Both the position numbers and the translations under genes were made by a program. A stretch of 64,000 nucleotides of DNA from Pusillimonas sp. T2 (GTDB lineage Bacteria; Pseudomonadota; Gammaproteobacteria; Burkholderiales; Burkholderiaceae_B), in assembly GCF_002236805.1 (NCBI RefSeq), contig NZ_NIQA01000001.1, positions 558,001-622,000 on the forward strand, given 5' to 3'. Positions 49,460 through 61,800 of the stretch are shown in pieces. Each line of letters begins with the position of its first letter. Within the stretch, counting starts at the first letter, position 1. The notes beneath the pieces are model-generated. The model saw nothing but the letters and a program-made list of their open reading frames with translations, was not told the DNA's origin and searched no databases.

Positions 49460-49696
49460 CTAATGCGGCTGGGATTCGTGCAACGACATCATGACCTGCC
49501 CAGCCAGCTCAACGGCGTTACGTACTTTCAGCTTCTGAAAAATACGCGCACGGTGGGCTTCTATGGTGCGTTGCGACACCCCCAGCTCTGAGGCAATCAC
49601 TTTATTGGCCGTACCCCTGACGACATATTGCATGACGTCGCGTTCGCGCGGGGTAAGTACAGCCATAGCCTGGTCTTTGGTGTAGGTAAATGCCAT
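49460..49696 (-). CDS. Small LuxR/GerE-type DNA-binding regulator
   Basis: A 78-aa protein that is little more than a LuxR helix-turn-helix: LTPRERDVMQYVVRGTANKVIASELGVSQRTIEAHRARIFQKL. There is no receiver or autoinducer domain. The frame has a normal start with stops upstream, so it is not simply a cut-off response regulator within this window. Single-domain GerE proteins can act as regulators of their own. Target genes are unknown; it is convergent with the lipoprotein gene. Confidence 0.85.
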   Translation of the reverse strand: MAFTYTKDQAMAVLTPRERDVMQYVVRGTANKVIASELGVSQRTIEAHRARIFQKLKVRNAVELAGQVMMSLHESQPH

Positions 49697-49783
49697 ATCC
49701 GGATGTCTCCTGTGTTGTTATGTCTGCCGATTGTTCCACGTAAAAGAACAGTTGTCTGCTGACAGATCTGACAGGGTAAAAAC

Positions 49784-49808
49784 CGAGGCCCCGAAAAACG
49801 GGGCCTCG
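49784..49808 (-). terminator. Intrinsic terminator after panC
   Basis: CGAGGCCCCG and CGGGGCCTCG form a perfect 10-bp stem with an AAAAA loop; read on the minus strand a GTTTTTACC tract follows. It lies 32 bases after the panC stop. The rest of 49697-49840 holds a 5-bp inverted TGTTC/GAACA (49732-49750) and nothing else recognisable. Confidence 0.88.
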
Positions 49809-49840
49809 AATGACATCGGGAAACACACCAAACAAGCGGG

Positions 49841-51588
<1,748 letters not shown>

Positions 51589-51593
51589 CAGAC

Positions 51594-51782
51594 TTATTTG
51601 GTCTGGTAAACGTAAGCCGACTGCACCACACGCCCAGCCTTGAACTGCTCTTGAAGCTCTGGGTCGATATGTTTGTCCCACAGGCGGGCGCGCCCCTCAC
51701 GCTGACGCTGCTCGGTATCGGGGTGGGTTTGTTTGAACTGCTTGATGAACTGAGTAATTTCAGATTCGTAATTTTTGGCCAT
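51594..51782 (-). CDS. DUF3460-family small protein
   Basis: A 62-aa protein of a family found mainly in betaproteobacteria; function unknown. It begins MAKNYESEITQFIKQFKQ and contains RQREGRARLWDK, strong family marks. It lies 5 bases upstream of scpA and is surely co-transcribed with it, so a link to chromosome maintenance or simply to growth is possible. Confidence 0.88.
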   Translation of the reverse strand: MAKNYESEITQFIKQFKQTHPDTEQRQREGRARLWDKHIDPELQEQFKAGRVVQSAYVYQTK

Positions 51783-51867
51783 GACCTGGGCTCGCTAAAA
51801 TAACAGACACGCAAAATTGCCTTCAACCCGCAAGTTTACTTCAGCCGGGTAAAGTTAGAATCTAGCC

Positions 51868-53295
51868 ATGAGCAGCACACCATCTCCGCACCTATCAAAT
51901 CGCGAACGCACGGCGATACGCATGATCCCGTTCATAGTCGGGTGCGCCTTGTTCATGCAAATGCTCGACGCCACCGTCGTGGCCACCGCCATTCCGGCCA
52001 TGGCGGCAGCGCTTCAAACCACGCCGGTCAAAATGAACGTGGCCATCACCAGCTACTTACTGGCACTGGCTGTGTTTGTGCCCATCAGCGGATGGGCTGC
52101 CGAACGCTTCGGCGCCCGCAAAGTGTTCATTGTGGCCATCTTGCTGTTTTCTGCGGCGTCAGTGGCCTGCGCCCTGTCGCAAAGCCTGCCGCAATTGGTC
52201 GTCGCCCGGTTGTTTCAGGGGCTGGCCGGCGCCATGATGGTACCCGTCGGCAGGATCATCATGTTGCAACGCACGCCGAAAGAAGATCTGCTCAAGGCCA
52301 TGTCATTCTTGGCCATGCCCGCGCTTTTAGGCCCGATCATCGGGCCGCCGTTAGGCGGCTTTCTGGTCACATATGCCTCGTGGCACTGGATCTTCCTGAT
52401 CAATGTCCCTGTCGGCGCACTGGGCATTTATCTCATTCTTAAATATATCCGCCCCGACCTGCCAGCCCACACTCGCCCTCTGGACTGGTTAGGCTTTGCG
52501 CTTAGCGGTATTGCACTGGCCACGCTGGTATGGGGGTTTGAATCCATCGGAAACACCGACGCGACGCGCACGCACACCCTGGGGCTGCTCGCCACGGGCA
52601 CGATCTGCGGCTTGTTTTACGTGTGGCATGCCCGCCATCACCCGCATCCTATCCTTGACCTTAGCCTGCTGCGTATCCCGTCGTTCGCCATTTCGGTACT
52701 GGGTGGAAACCTGTGCCGGTTCACGGTGGGTGCCACCCCGTTTTTGCTGGCTATTTTGCTGCAAGTCGCCTTCGACATGTCGGCCTTTGCCGCCGGTCTC
52801 ATTTCATTTACAGGGGCCGCCGGCGCCTTGCTCATGAAGTTCATCGCAACGCGCGTCATAGAAACTTTTGGGTACAAAAACGTGCTGACCATCAACGCGT
52901 TGATTTCCGGCGCCTTCACCGCGGCATGCGCTCTATTCGAGGCCACAACGCCTTTTTGGATCATGGTGACCATTCTGGCCGTGGGTGGCGTATTTAGGTC
53001 GCTGCAATTTACGGCGGTGAACACTCTCACCTACGCACAGCTTACGTCGGCACAAATGAGCAAAGCCAGCACATTTGCGGCCATGGCTCAACAGTTAGGG
53101 ATCAGCCTGGGGGTGGGTTGTGCCGCGCTGATCATGAATGTCAGCATGAACGCCCGAGGCGCCACAACGCTAGCACAAGACGACGTGGCCTGGGCATTTG
53201 CGGCCATCGGCGCAATGACTGCGCTGTCGTTCTTTTCGTTTATACGTCTGCCCGCCAATGCCGCAGAACAGCTTCACCAGAAGAAAAGACCATAA
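51868..53295 (+). CDS. MFS multidrug exporter, DHA2 (EmrB/QacA) family
   Basis: A 475-aa transporter with 14 predicted membrane helices. The DHA2 motif near the start is LDATVVATAIPAM (helix 1), followed by the MFS motif A region in GWAAERFGARKVF. No adaptor gene (EmrA-like) is next to it, so it probably works alone at the inner membrane. The ATG at 51868 is preceded by a modest ribosome site. An XRE regulator gene lies convergent 25 bases downstream. Confidence 0.92.
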   Translation: MSSTPSPHLSNRERTAIRMIPFIVGCALFMQMLDATVVATAIPAMAAALQTTPVKMNVAITSYLLALAVFVPISGWAAERFGARKVFIVAILLFSAASVACALSQSLPQLVVARLFQGLAGAMMVPVGRIIMLQRTPKEDLLKAMSFLAMPALLGPIIGPPLGGFLVTYASWHWIFLINVPVGALGIYLILKYIRPDLPAHTRPLDWLGFALSGIALATLVWGFESIGNTDATRTHTLGLLATGTICGLFYVWHARHHPHPILDLSLLRIPSFAISVLGGNLCRFTVGATPFLLAILLQVAFDMSAFAAGLISFTGAAGALLMKFIATRVIETFGYKNVLTINALISGAFTAACALFEATTPFWIMVTILAVGGVFRSLQFTAVNTLTYAQLTSAQMSKASTFAAMAQQLGISLGVGCAALIMNVSMNARGATTLAQDDVAWAFAAIGAMTALSFFSFIRLPANAAEQLHQKKRP

Positions 53296-53320
53296 GCGGC
53301 AAGAAATAACGGTAAGCGCT

Positions 53321-54163
53321 TTACCGGCCGCCTGGCGTGGGCTCGTCTTCCAACAGCATTACCAGTTTGCAATCGGGGCGGACCGCCAAATTGAACGTCA
53401 CCTGGCGATAAAACACCTTGCCCAGGTCAGGATGATGAAAGCCGCGCCGCCCGCCCTCGCGCTCCACCACGGTTTGCCGCGTCCACCAGTGTGCAAACGT
53501 TGGGCTTGCCTCTAGCAAGGCGTCTATCAGGCGGCTAATCTGCGGCGCTTCTGTATGCGCCACGGTGTCAGCCCGAAACTCGGCCACAACCCGTCGCGCC
53601 CGCGTTTCCCAATCAACGACCAAATCGAGCGCTGCCGGGTCAAGAAAGATGTAGCGCAACAGATTGGGAGAGGCCTCGCCGCCAGGCCAACCACCAAAGA
53701 GCCGTTCAAGCGGCACATTGCGAGCCAACACATTCCAGGCCCTGTCGATAATATAAGCGGGCACAACAATGCTATCGACGCACGCTTGCAAGCCCTCCGG
53801 CAACTCTTCAGGGGTCTCTTTACCGTGATCGGGGTCGGCACACTCGGCCAGCTCGAACAAATAATGGCGCTCAGCCCGCGTCATGTGCAATACATCGGCC
53901 AAACGCGCCCATACCTGAGCCGACACCGAAACATCGCGCCCCTGTTCGATCCAGGTATACCAAGTAATGCTGATACCCGCCAGCTGCGCTACTTCTTCGC
54001 GACGTAACCCCGGCGTGCGTCGACGGATGCCCGCCGGCAACCCTACGCTTGAGGGCGTTACCCGGGCGCGAACACTGCGCAGGAATTCGCCCAACGCACG
54101 GCGCCGGGCTTGTCCGGGTGGATGATCGGACGCCGCTGCCGAAGACCGGGATTCGGCGTCCAT
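53321..54163 (-). CDS. XRE-family regulator with MmyB-like ligand domain
   Basis: A 280-aa regulator. The N-terminal helix-turn-helix includes RRRTPGLRREEVAQLAGISITWYTWIEQGRDVSVS; the MmyB-like domain starts near TRAERHYLFELAE and includes PAYIIDRAWNVLARN and the FHHPDLGKV end. This family is frequent beside oxidoreductase or exporter genes. It lies only 3 bases downstream of metH on the same strand and converges with the MFS exporter; which of them it controls cannot be told. Confidence 0.88.
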   Translation of the reverse strand: MDAESRSSAAASDHPPGQARRRALGEFLRSVRARVTPSSVGLPAGIRRRTPGLRREEVAQLAGISITWYTWIEQGRDVSVSAQVWARLADVLHMTRAERHYLFELAECADPDHGKETPEELPEGLQACVDSIVVPAYIIDRAWNVLARNVPLERLFGGWPGGEASPNLLRYIFLDPAALDLVVDWETRARRVVAEFRADTVAHTEAPQISRLIDALLEASPTFAHWWTRQTVVEREGGRRGFHHPDLGKVFYRQVTFNLAVRPDCKLVMLLEDEPTPGGR

Positions 54164-54166
54164 GAT

Positions 54167-57100
54167 TTACTTCAACCCAAGAATACTGGACAAGGTGCGA
54201 CGCACATCGTCCTCCGGGCGACCACTACGCTGAACATAGTCAGCCAACTGATCGGCGCCAATATTGCCTACGTTGAAGTACTGTGACTGCGGGTGACTGA
54301 AGTAAAAGCCCGACACGCTGGAGGCCGGATACATGGCATAACTGTCGGTCAGCTGCATCTGAATGTCGTCAGCATCGAGCACACGGAACATCTCTTTTTT
54401 GACGATATGTTCGGGACAAGCGGGGTAGCCAGGCGCAGGACGAATTCCCTGATACTTCTCGGCAATCATGGCCTCGTTATCAAGGGCTTCGGCAGGTACA
54501 TAACCCCATAAATCGGTGCGAACCCGGGCGTGCAGGCACTCGGCAAAAGCCTCGGCGAAACGGTCGGCCAAAGCCTTAAGCATAATGACCGAATAGTCAT
54601 CATTTTGCCTTTCGAATTCGGCTTCCCATTTTTCGATGCCCAGCCCTCCGGTGACTGCAAACATACCGATGTAATCAGCTACTCCAGACGATTTGGGTGC
54701 GATGAAGTCAGCCAGGCATTTGTTGTCGACACCTTCGCGCTTGACGCCTTGCTGGCGTACATTGCGCCAGGTAAACAACACCTCGCTGCGGCTTTCGTCG
54801 GTGTAAATTTCGATATCGTCATCGTTGACCGTATTGGCCGGGTAAAAAGCCACGACGCCATTGGCCGTCAGCCAACGGCCGTCGATAATTTTACGCAGCA
54901 TGGCCTGCCCTTCGGCAAAGACCTTCTGGGCCTGCTCGCCCACCACTTTGTCTTGCAAAATGCCCGGGTACTGCCCAAACAAGCTCCAGGTCTGGAAGAA
55001 CGGTGTCCAGTCGATGTAACGGGCCAGCTCGGCCAAATCGTAATTTTTGAACGTGCGCCGGCCAATAAATTTGGGGCGTGGCGGCGTATACGCTGCCCAG
55101 TCGATCACCGGCTTGTTGGCCCTGGCCTGCTCAATGCTGACCATTGGCGTCTCTTTGCGGTTGGCATGACGCTCGCGAACTTGGTCGTACTCTTTGGCCA
55201 GGTCATCAAGATAGACTTGGCTTTGATCCGACATCAGGTTGGTGGCGACGCCTACCGACCGACTGGCATCAGGCACATAAATAACCGGCCCGCTGTAATT
55301 GGGCGCAATTTTTACGGCCGTGTGCACCCGACTAGTGGTGGCCCCGCCCACCAGCAAAGGCATTTTGCGGCTACGGAAGTAGTCGTCACGCTCCATTTCA
55401 GAAGCCACATAGGCCATTTCTTCAAGACTGGGTGTAATCAAGCCCGACAGGCCGACCATGTCAGCATTCTCTTCTTTGGCTTTAGCCAGAATTTCAGCGC
55501 AAGGCACCATCACGCCCATGTTCACAACTTCGAAGTTGTTGCACTGGAGCACGACTGTCACGATGTTTTTGCCGATATCGTGGACATCGCCCTTGACCGT
55601 GGCCATGACAATTTTGCCCTTGGCTCGCACATCGCCGCCGGCGGCCGCAATCTGGCGCTTTTCTTCTTCAATGAAAGGCACGAGGTGCGCTACGGCCTGC
55701 TTCATGACTCGGGCGGATTTAACCACCTGCGGCAAGAACATTTTCCCCGCACCGAACAGGTCGCCCACCACATTCATGCCGTCCATCAAAGGCCCTTCGA
55801 TGACCTGAATGGGTCGACCGCCTTGATCGGCAATTTTCTGGCGGACCTCTTCGGTGTCTTCAACGATGAACGTTGTAATACCGTGCACCAGCGCATGAGC
55901 AAGCCTTTGCTCAACCGGGTTCTGACGCCACGTCAGGTCTTCTTCTTTTTTGGTACCCGAGCCTTTAACAGTCTCGGCATATTCGACCAGACGTTCGGTC
56001 GGCGTACGGGTGTCGGCCTCATCAACCTTGCCCAGCGGCGTCTGGCGGTCGAGCACGACGTCCTCGATCAGGTCGAGCAAACGCTTGTCGATATCTTGAT
56101 AAACACCAAGCTGCCCGGCATTGACGATCCCCATCGTCATGCCCTCTTGGATGGCGTAATACAGGAAAACGGTATGGATGGCTTCACGAACCGCCTCGTT
56201 GCCCCGGAAAGAGAAGCTGACGTTGGACACGCCACCCGACACACGCGCGTGAGGCAAATTCTGGGTAATCCAACGCGTACCTTCGATAAAGTCGACCGCG
56301 TAGTGGTTATGCTCTTCGATGCCGGTGGCAATAGCAAAAACGTTGGGGTCAAAAATAATGTCTTCGGGCGGGAAACCGACCTCTTCGACCAGCAATTTAT
56401 ACGCCAGTCCGCAAATATCGATACGGCGCTGGAGTGTGTCGGCCTGACCTTTTTCGTCGAAAGCCATGACGACCGCCGCTGCACCATACTTGCGGCACAG
56501 ACGGGCATGCGCCAAGAAGGCCTCAACGCCTTCTTTCATGGAAATGGAGTTAACCACCGCCTTGCCCTGCACACACTTCAGGCCAGCCTCGATGACTTCC
56601 CATTTCGAGCTGTCGATCATGATGGGCACGCGTGAGATATCGGGCTCGGACGCCACCATATTCAGGAACCGGCTCATGCACGAGACCGAGTCGAGCATGG
56701 CCTCGTCCATGTTGATATCGATGATTTGCGCACCGTTCTCGACCTGCTGGCGTGCTACAGCCAGCGCTTCGTCGTACTTTTCTTCGCGAATCAGCCGCAA
56801 GAACATTTTGCTGCCGGTCACGTTGGTGCGCTCGCCCACGTTGATGAAAAGCGAGTTTTCGTCGAAATTTAGCGCTTCGAGGCCGGACAACCGCGTCTTA
56901 ACGGGTATTTCGGGCACCTGCCGAATGGGCAGGTCTTTAACGCGCTCGGCGATGGCGCGAACGTGCTCAGGCGTCGTCCCACAACAACCGCCCACCATGT
57001 TGACCAAGCCTGCCGTTGCGAACTCACGCAACAACGACGAGGTGTCTTCGGGGGTTTCATCGAATCCGGTCTCGGCCATGGGGTTGGGCAAGCCGGCATT

Positions 57101-57946
57101 GGGGTAAACGCAAACGTAGGTGTCGCAAATCTTCGACAGTTCGGCCACGTAGGGGCGCATGAGCGCCGCACCCAACGCACAGTTCAAGCCAATGGTGACC
57201 GGACGGGCGTGACGGACGGAGTTCCAGAAGGCCTCGACGGTTTGGCCGGACAAAATACGACCGGATGCATCGGTCACGGTGCCCGAAATCATGACGGGCA
57301 AGCGCACGCCGCGCGCCTCGAACACGCTTTCAACGGCAAAAATTGCCGCTTTGGCATTGAGCGTGTCGAAAATAGTTTCGATCAGGACGATGTCAATCCC
57401 GCCGTCGAGGAGACCCTCGAGCTGTTCGGTGTAGGCCACACGCAGCTCGTCAAATGTGACATTGCGCGCCGCCGGGTCGTTGACATCGGGCGAAATCGAG
57501 GCGGTTTTAGGCTGAGGCCCCAAGGCGCCAGCCACAAAACGGGGCTTGTCGGGCGTGCTGAATTCGTCGCAGGCTTGACGTGCCAGCCGCGCCGACTCAA
57601 GATTCAGCTCGTAAGCCAGGCCGGGCAAGCCATAGTCGCCCTGCGCAACTGACGTGGCGCCAAAAGTATTGGTCTCAATGACATCAGAACCCGCCTCAAG
57701 GTATTGGCGATGAATATCAAGAATGATGTCGGGCCGCACCAGTGACAACAGTTCGTTATTACCCTTGACGTCGCTGGGATGATCGGCAAAGCGCTCGCCC
57801 CGGAAGTCTTGTTCCGACAGCTTGTATCGCTGGATCATTGTCCCCATGGCGCCATCGAGGACCAGAATGCGGGACGCGAGCAAACGAACGAACTCGGCAC
57901 CATGAGTGTAAGACGACAAAGGGTAGGGCAGCTTGGGATAGGACAC
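54167..57946 (-). CDS. metH: Cobalamin-dependent methionine synthase MetH
   Basis: A 1259-aa four-module enzyme that methylates homocysteine from methyl-tetrahydrofolate. In order: homocysteine domain with zinc ligands in GLNCALG and GGCCGT; pterin domain ([13 protein letters not shown]); cap and cobalamin-binding domain with [11 protein letters not shown], whose histidine ligates cobalt; and the AdoMet reactivation domain (about 900-1259, with [12 protein letters not shown]). The start is a GTG at 57946. No B12 riboswitch is seen upstream; the 135-bp gap to thiG instead holds a symmetric divergent promoter. Confidence 0.98.
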   Translation of the reverse strand: MSYPKLPYPLSSYTHGAEFVRLLASRILVLDGAMGTMIQRYKLSEQDFRGERFADHPSDVKGNNELLSLVRPDIILDIHRQYLEAGSDVIETNTFGATSVAQGDYGLPGLAYELNLESARLARQACDEFSTPDKPRFVAGALGPQPKTASISPDVNDPAARNVTFDELRVAYTEQLEGLLDGGIDIVLIETIFDTLNAKAAIFAVESVFEARGVRLPVMISGTVTDASGRILSGQTVEAFWNSVRHARPVTIGLNCALGAALMRPYVAELSKICDTYVCVYPNAGLPNPMAETGFDETPEDTSSLLREFATAGLVNMVGGCCGTTPEHVRAIAERVKDLPIRQVPEIPVKTRLSGLEALNFDENSLFINVGERTNVTGSKMFLRLIREEKYDEALAVARQQVENGAQIIDINMDEAMLDSVSCMSRFLNMVASEPDISRVPIMIDSSKWEVIEAGLKCVQGKAVVNSISMKEGVEAFLAHARLCRKYGAAAVVMAFDEKGQADTLQRRIDICGLAYKLLVEEVGFPPEDIIFDPNVFAIATGIEEHNHYAVDFIEGTRWITQNLPHARVSGGVSNVSFSFRGNEAVREAIHTVFLYYAIQEGMTMGIVNAGQLGVYQDIDKRLLDLIEDVVLDRQTPLGKVDEADTRTPTERLVEYAETVKGSGTKKEEDLTWRQNPVEQRLAHALVHGITTFIVEDTEEVRQKIADQGGRPIQVIEGPLMDGMNVVGDLFGAGKMFLPQVVKSARVMKQAVAHLVPFIEEEKRQIAAAGGDVRAKGKIVMATVKGDVHDIGKNIVTVVLQCNNFEVVNMGVMVPCAEILAKAKEENADMVGLSGLITPSLEEMAYVASEMERDDYFRSRKMPLLVGGATTSRVHTAVKIAPNYSGPVIYVPDASRSVGVATNLMSDQSQVYLDDLAKEYDQVRERHANRKETPMVSIEQARANKPVIDWAAYTPPRPKFIGRRTFKNYDLAELARYIDWTPFFQTWSLFGQYPGILQDKVVGEQAQKVFAEGQAMLRKIIDGRWLTANGVVAFYPANTVNDDDIEIYTDESRSEVLFTWRNVRQQGVKREGVDNKCLADFIAPKSSGVADYIGMFAVTGGLGIEKWEAEFERQNDDYSVIMLKALADRFAEAFAECLHARVRTDLWGYVPAEALDNEAMIAEKYQGIRPAPGYPACPEHIVKKEMFRVLDADDIQMQLTDSYAMYPASSVSGFYFSHPQSQYFNVGNIGADQLADYVQRSGRPEDDVRRTLSSILGLK

Positions 57947-57982
57947 GCGTCAAGACCTGTTGAAAAAAAAGACAATTTTGTC

Positions 57983-58045
57983 CCTTATTGTAGCTTCATG
58001 ACCCGCGACCCACAGCACGAAAGCAGCGCTGACTCTACAATAAGG
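57983..58045. promoter_or_regulatory. Symmetric divergent promoter region of metH and thiG
   Basis: Perfect 11-bp inverted arms CCTTATTGTAG (57983-57993) and CTACAATAAGG (58035-58045), 41 bases apart. Each arm contains TACAAT as a -10 box pointing outward: minus strand 57987-57992 for metH, plus strand 58036-58041 for thiG. Both predicted transcript starts are about 34 bases before their start codons, and the -35 positions overlap in the middle, so polymerases would compete. Confidence 0.55.
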
Positions 58046-58081
58046 CCATTCGAAGGCACTCAGAATCCGCATAAATCAACC

Positions 58082-58885
58082 ATGAACTCCAACGACCTTT
58101 TCACCCTGGCTGGTAAAACCTACGCATCCCGTTTGCTGGTTGGCACCGGCAAATACAAAGATTTCCAAGAAACCCGCGAGGCCATCGACGCCAGCGGCGC
58201 CGACATTGTCACTGTGGCCATCCGTCGCACCAATATTGGCCAAAACGCCAACGAACCGAACCTGCTCGACTTCCTGCCGCCCTCGCGCTTTACCATTTTG
58301 CCCAATACGGCCGGCTGCTTTACTGCCGACGATGCCGTGCGCACCCTGCGACTGGCGCGCGAGCTGCTCGACGGGCATGCACTTGTCAAACTCGAAGTGT
58401 TAGGCAGCGCCGACAATCTCTTCCCTAATATGCCCGAAACGCTGAAAGCGGCAAAAACACTGGTCGACGACGGCTTTGACGTCATGGTTTACTGCACCGA
58501 CGACCCTATTCAGTGTCGTATGCTTGAAGACATCGGCTGTGTCGCCATCATGCCACTGGCATCGCTGATTGGGTCGGGCATGGGCATTCTTAACCCCTGG
58601 AATCTGCGCCTGATCATCGACCAGGCCAGCGTCCCCGTGCTGGTAGATGCCGGTGTGGGCACCGCCTCCGACGCTGCAATTGCCATGGAACTGGGCTGCG
58701 ATGGGGTCTTGATGAATACCGCCATCGCCGGGGCACAAAACCCCGTCCTCATGGCCAGCGCCATGAAAAAAGCCGTCGAAGCCGGCCGCGAGGCTTTCCT
58801 GGCCGGCCGCATGCCGCGCAAGTTTTATGCGGCCAGCCCAAGCTCGCCCACCGAAGGTTTAATTCAGTCCAAAACCAAGTCATGA
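58082..58885 (+). CDS. thiG: Thiazole synthase ThiG
   Basis: Forms the thiazole phosphate of thiamine from DXP, dehydroglycine/glycine imine and ThiS thiocarboxylate. The Schiff-base lysine is in VKLEVLG (about residue 103); [21 protein letters not shown] and [16 protein letters not shown] bind phosphate. The ATG at 58082 gives 267 aa. Its stop overlaps the thiD start (ATGA). ThiS and ThiO genes, normally close by, are not in the window. Confidence 0.97.
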   Translation: MNSNDLFTLAGKTYASRLLVGTGKYKDFQETREAIDASGADIVTVAIRRTNIGQNANEPNLLDFLPPSRFTILPNTAGCFTADDAVRTLRLARELLDGHALVKLEVLGSADNLFPNMPETLKAAKTLVDDGFDVMVYCTDDPIQCRMLEDIGCVAIMPLASLIGSGMGILNPWNLRLIIDQASVPVLVDAGVGTASDAAIAMELGCDGVLMNTAIAGAQNPVLMASAMKKAVEAGREAFLAGRMPRKFYAASPSSPTEGLIQSKTKS

Positions 58886-59691
58886 CCCCGAATACGCTAA
58901 CCATCGCAGGCGTCGACCCCTCGGGCGGTGCCGGTATCCTTGCCGACATCAAGGCCATGAGCGCACTGGGCGCCTATGGCACAGCGGTCGTCGCCGCGCT
59001 TACCGCGCAAAACACTCAAGGGGTTACCGGCATTGCACCGGTACCGCCCGACTTTGTCGCACTACAAATCGACACCTTGTTCAGCGACGTCAGAATTGAT
59101 GCCGTAAAAATCGGCATGCTGGGCCAGCAACCGGTAACACGCACCGTGGCCGAACGACTTGCGCACTGGAAGCCCGCGCACATTGTGCTTGACCCGGTCA
59201 TGATCGCAAAAAGTGGCGATACCCTGCTCGAAAAGCCGGCCATCGCCGAGCTGAGGGAGAGCTTGCTGCCCCTGGCAACAGTCATGACACCTAATTTACC
59301 CGAAGCTGGGGTATTGCTCGGGACCAGCGCGGTCGAAAATCTTAAAGAAATGCGTCGCATGGCCGAACGCCTTCGCCGACTCATGAACGACAACGGCCAC
59401 CGATGGGTATTCCTTAAGGGGGGCCACCTCCCCGGCAACGACACCATCGACGTGCTTTACGATGGCGATAAGCTCATCGAGCTACCGGGTCAGCGCATTG
59501 CCACGCGCAACACTCACGGCACCGGCTGCACGCTGTCTGCTGCATTGGCCGCCCTACTGCCACAAACCGACAGTTTCCCCGAAGCTGCGCAGCGTGCGAA
59601 AGACTACCTGGTGTCGGCCATCTTGCGTGCAGACGACCTTGCCGTTGGCCATGGCCACGGTCCGGTTCATCATTTCCACCAATGGTGGTAA
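58882..59691 (+). CDS. thiD: Hydroxymethylpyrimidine/phosphomethylpyrimidine kinase ThiD
   Basis: Phosphorylates HMP and HMP-phosphate. All ribokinase-fold marks are intact: [15 protein letters not shown] (about residues 9-24), [23 protein letters not shown] and the anion-hole [11 protein letters not shown]. 269 aa, normal. It overlaps thiG by 4 bases. Unlike the ThiD-like protein at 3173-4018, this one should be the working kinase. Confidence 0.97.
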   Translation: MTPNTLTIAGVDPSGGAGILADIKAMSALGAYGTAVVAALTAQNTQGVTGIAPVPPDFVALQIDTLFSDVRIDAVKIGMLGQQPVTRTVAERLAHWKPAHIVLDPVMIAKSGDTLLEKPAIAELRESLLPLATVMTPNLPEAGVLLGTSAVENLKEMRRMAERLRRLMNDNGHRWVFLKGGHLPGNDTIDVLYDGDKLIELPGQRIATRNTHGTGCTLSAALAALLPQTDSFPEAAQRAKDYLVSAILRADDLAVGHGHGPVHHFHQWW

Positions 59692-59761
59692 CGCGCCCCA
59701 GACGCCGCCAGCGCCCACGAATGGGTACAATACCTTTACCTTTATTTTTGCATCGAATGTT

Positions 59762-60442
59762 ATGAACGCCACCGGTCTCTCCGACATCGAACAAGCCCGT
59801 TTCAATATGGTCGAACAACAAATTCGGCCCTGGAACGTCTTCGACAAAAAAGTGCTCCAGGCACTTTTCGACGTCCCTCGCGAGCGCTTTGTGCCGCAGG
59901 GCATGCAGGCCATGGCGTTCTCCGATGTCGAGCTGCCGCTCATCATCAATGCCATCGATTCGCACGAAACCATGCTGACCCCAAAAGTCGAGGCCCGGCT
60001 GGCGCAAGATCTCTTGCTCGAACCCACTGACTGTGTCCTCGAAATCGGTACAGGCTCGGGCTACCAGGCCGCATTGCTGGGGCGCCTGGCTCAGCAGGTC
60101 ACTACCGTCGAAATCGACAGTCGTATCGCCGCCTTTGCAGCCGACCACCTGCAGCGCGAGCACGTCAACAACGTCAACGTCGAAGTGGGTGATGGCCATG
60201 CAGGCTGGGGAACCGCCGAATACGACGCGATCTTACTGACTGGCTCGGTACCCGTCATTCCCGATGCGCTCAAGTACCAACTGTGTGTGGGCGGCCGTAT
60301 GGTGGTTGTCGTGGGCAATCAGCCCGTCATGACGGCCTACCGCATTACCCGTACCAGTGCCGCCAGCTTCGAGACACAGTCGCTGTTCGATACCGTCATT
60401 AAGCCGCTGCGTGGCACGGCGCAACCTCAGTTCAAATTCTGA
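59762..60442 (+). CDS. Protein-L-isoaspartate O-methyltransferase family protein
   Basis: A 226-aa PCMT-like, SAM-dependent methyltransferase from the ATG at 59762. Motif I is VLEIGTGSGYQAALLG (about residues 90-105), with the family start FNMVEQQIRPWNVFD and the PRERFVP segment. Canonical PCMT repairs isoaspartyl residues; this short betaproteobacterial form lacks the usual Ser/Thr-rich active-site segment and might have another substrate. Its stop codon is directly followed by the ATG of the TolC-like gene. Confidence 0.88.
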   Translation: MNATGLSDIEQARFNMVEQQIRPWNVFDKKVLQALFDVPRERFVPQGMQAMAFSDVELPLIINAIDSHETMLTPKVEARLAQDLLLEPTDCVLEIGTGSGYQAALLGRLAQQVTTVEIDSRIAAFAADHLQREHVNNVNVEVGDGHAGWGTAEYDAILLTGSVPVIPDALKYQLCVGGRMVVVVGNQPVMTAYRITRTSAASFETQSLFDTVIKPLRGTAQPQFKF

Positions 60443-61780
60443 ATGCGCGGGCGTCGGTGGCATCTCGTTGCAAGCGCCACACTGGCGCTGTGGGTCGGTT
60501 CGGCATCGGCCCAAACACAGAACCTGCTCGATATCTGGAGTAAAGCGCTTGAGCGCGACCCGGTATTTGCATCGGCCAAAGCCAACCGCAACGCCATCCT
60601 CGAGAAAGTCCCTCAGGCACGCGCCCAACTTCTGCCGTTTTTAACCGGCAGCACGGGTGCCGAACTCGACGATGTACGCCGCACAAATTTCGATCGCGAC
60701 CGCACCGAAAAAAGAGGCACCTGGGCCGTCACCCTAACGCAGCCTATCATCGACATCGCTGCCTGGGAACAACTCAAGCAGTCGCAGCTTGAAGCCGAAT
60801 CGGCCGACCTGGCCGTGCAACAAGCCTGGCAAGACCTGTTATTGCGCGTTGCCCAGGCCTATTTCGGGGTACTGGCCGCGCAAGACACTCTGGTCACACT
60901 CGATGCGCAGAAGCGGGCCATTACCAATCAACTTGAAGCTGCAAAAAAAGGGTTTGAACTAGGCAGCGCCACCATCGCCGACACCTACGAGGCGCAAGCC
61001 CGACTCGACCTGATCAACGCCAGCGAAATCGAAGCCCGAAACACGCTGCAGGTCAGTCAAGACCAGCTTCAAAAAATTATCAACGAACGGCCACAAGATT
61101 TGGCCGGGTTGTCAGGCAATATCAGCCTGCCACCGCCACAACCCGCACGCATTACCGACTGGACATCGCAAGCCGGGCAAGCCAGCCTGGAAGTTGCACG
61201 GGCGTTGCTGTCTACCCGCATTGCCGAAAAACAAATCAACATTGCGAAAAGCGGTCATTACCCAACACTCGACTTTTACGCGCAATCGGGCAGCACCTCC
61301 GATCGCGGCATCTATGGCCCGCAAGCGGGCCCACGGTCAGTCGACAGTACGGTAGGGGTTCAATTGTCTATCCCTATTTTTGCGGGTGGGGGCATTTCTT
61401 CGCGCGTACGCGAACAAACATCAGTGCTGCAACGCACCCGCTACGACCTCGAGTCTACTCGTCGCCAGGCGGTACAACTCACACAACAGTATTTTTCGGG
61501 TGTCGTATCAGGTCTGGCTCAGGTCAACGCGCTGCAAGCCGCCGAGAAATCAAGCAAAGCCTCGCTCGATGCCAACCAGACCGGCTACGAGGTGGGCGTG
61601 CGCGTTAATATCGACGTCTTGAATGCGCAGCAACAACTGTATGAAACTCAACGGGCCCTGGCCAATGCGCGGTACAACACACTGCTTAACGGGCTACGCC
61701 TGAAAGCCGTTGCCGGCACCCTGACCGAAGACGACCTGCGCGGTGTCAACGCCCTACTGGCAAGCCAGAATAATAAATAA
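60443..61780 (+). CDS. TolC-family outer-membrane efflux protein
   Basis: A 445-aa trimeric outer-membrane channel of type I secretion or efflux systems. A cleavable signal peptide ends near residue 24 (SASAQ, signal peptidase I type, no lipobox), then come two OEP repeats: the DIWSKALERDPVFASAKA start, long helices and the GYEVGVRVNIDVLNAQQQLYE signature of TolC. Coupled to the PCMT-like gene with no gap. It differs from the lipidated NodT-type channel at 37520-38965. Confidence 0.93.
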   Translation: MRGRRWHLVASATLALWVGSASAQTQNLLDIWSKALERDPVFASAKANRNAILEKVPQARAQLLPFLTGSTGAELDDVRRTNFDRDRTEKRGTWAVTLTQPIIDIAAWEQLKQSQLEAESADLAVQQAWQDLLLRVAQAYFGVLAAQDTLVTLDAQKRAITNQLEAAKKGFELGSATIADTYEAQARLDLINASEIEARNTLQVSQDQLQKIINERPQDLAGLSGNISLPPPQPARITDWTSQAGQASLEVARALLSTRIAEKQINIAKSGHYPTLDFYAQSGSTSDRGIYGPQAGPRSVDSTVGVQLSIPIFAGGGISSRVREQTSVLQRTRYDLESTRRQAVQLTQQYFSGVVSGLAQVNALQAAEKSSKASLDANQTGYEVGVRVNIDVLNAQQQLYETQRALANARYNTLLNGLRLKAVAGTLTEDDLRGVNALLASQNNK

Positions 61781-61800
61781 GCCGGCGGCGGCAGCCGGCT
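61780..61800 (-). terminator. Hairpin between tolC and rfaE2
   Basis: AGCCGGC and GCCGGCT (61780-61786 with 61794-61800), 7-bp stem with a 7-base loop. On the minus strand it runs into TTATTTATTATT, an AT-rich but not pure-T tail, so it can end rfaE2 transcripts weakly. It overlaps the last bases of rfaE2. Confidence 0.4.

Noticed and set aside
54530-56635. A 701-codon open frame on the plus strand
   Set aside because: It lies fully antisense to metH, whose four domains are intact. High-GC codon bias in metH opens the opposite frame; the translation resembles no known family and has a composition typical of such shadows.
57947-58081. A cobalamin or TPP riboswitch before metH or thiG
   Set aside because: No B12 box and no CTGAGA/ACCCTTTGA core on either strand, and the 135-bp gap is too short for a B12 aptamer. 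The inverted repeat explains the visible structure better as promoters.
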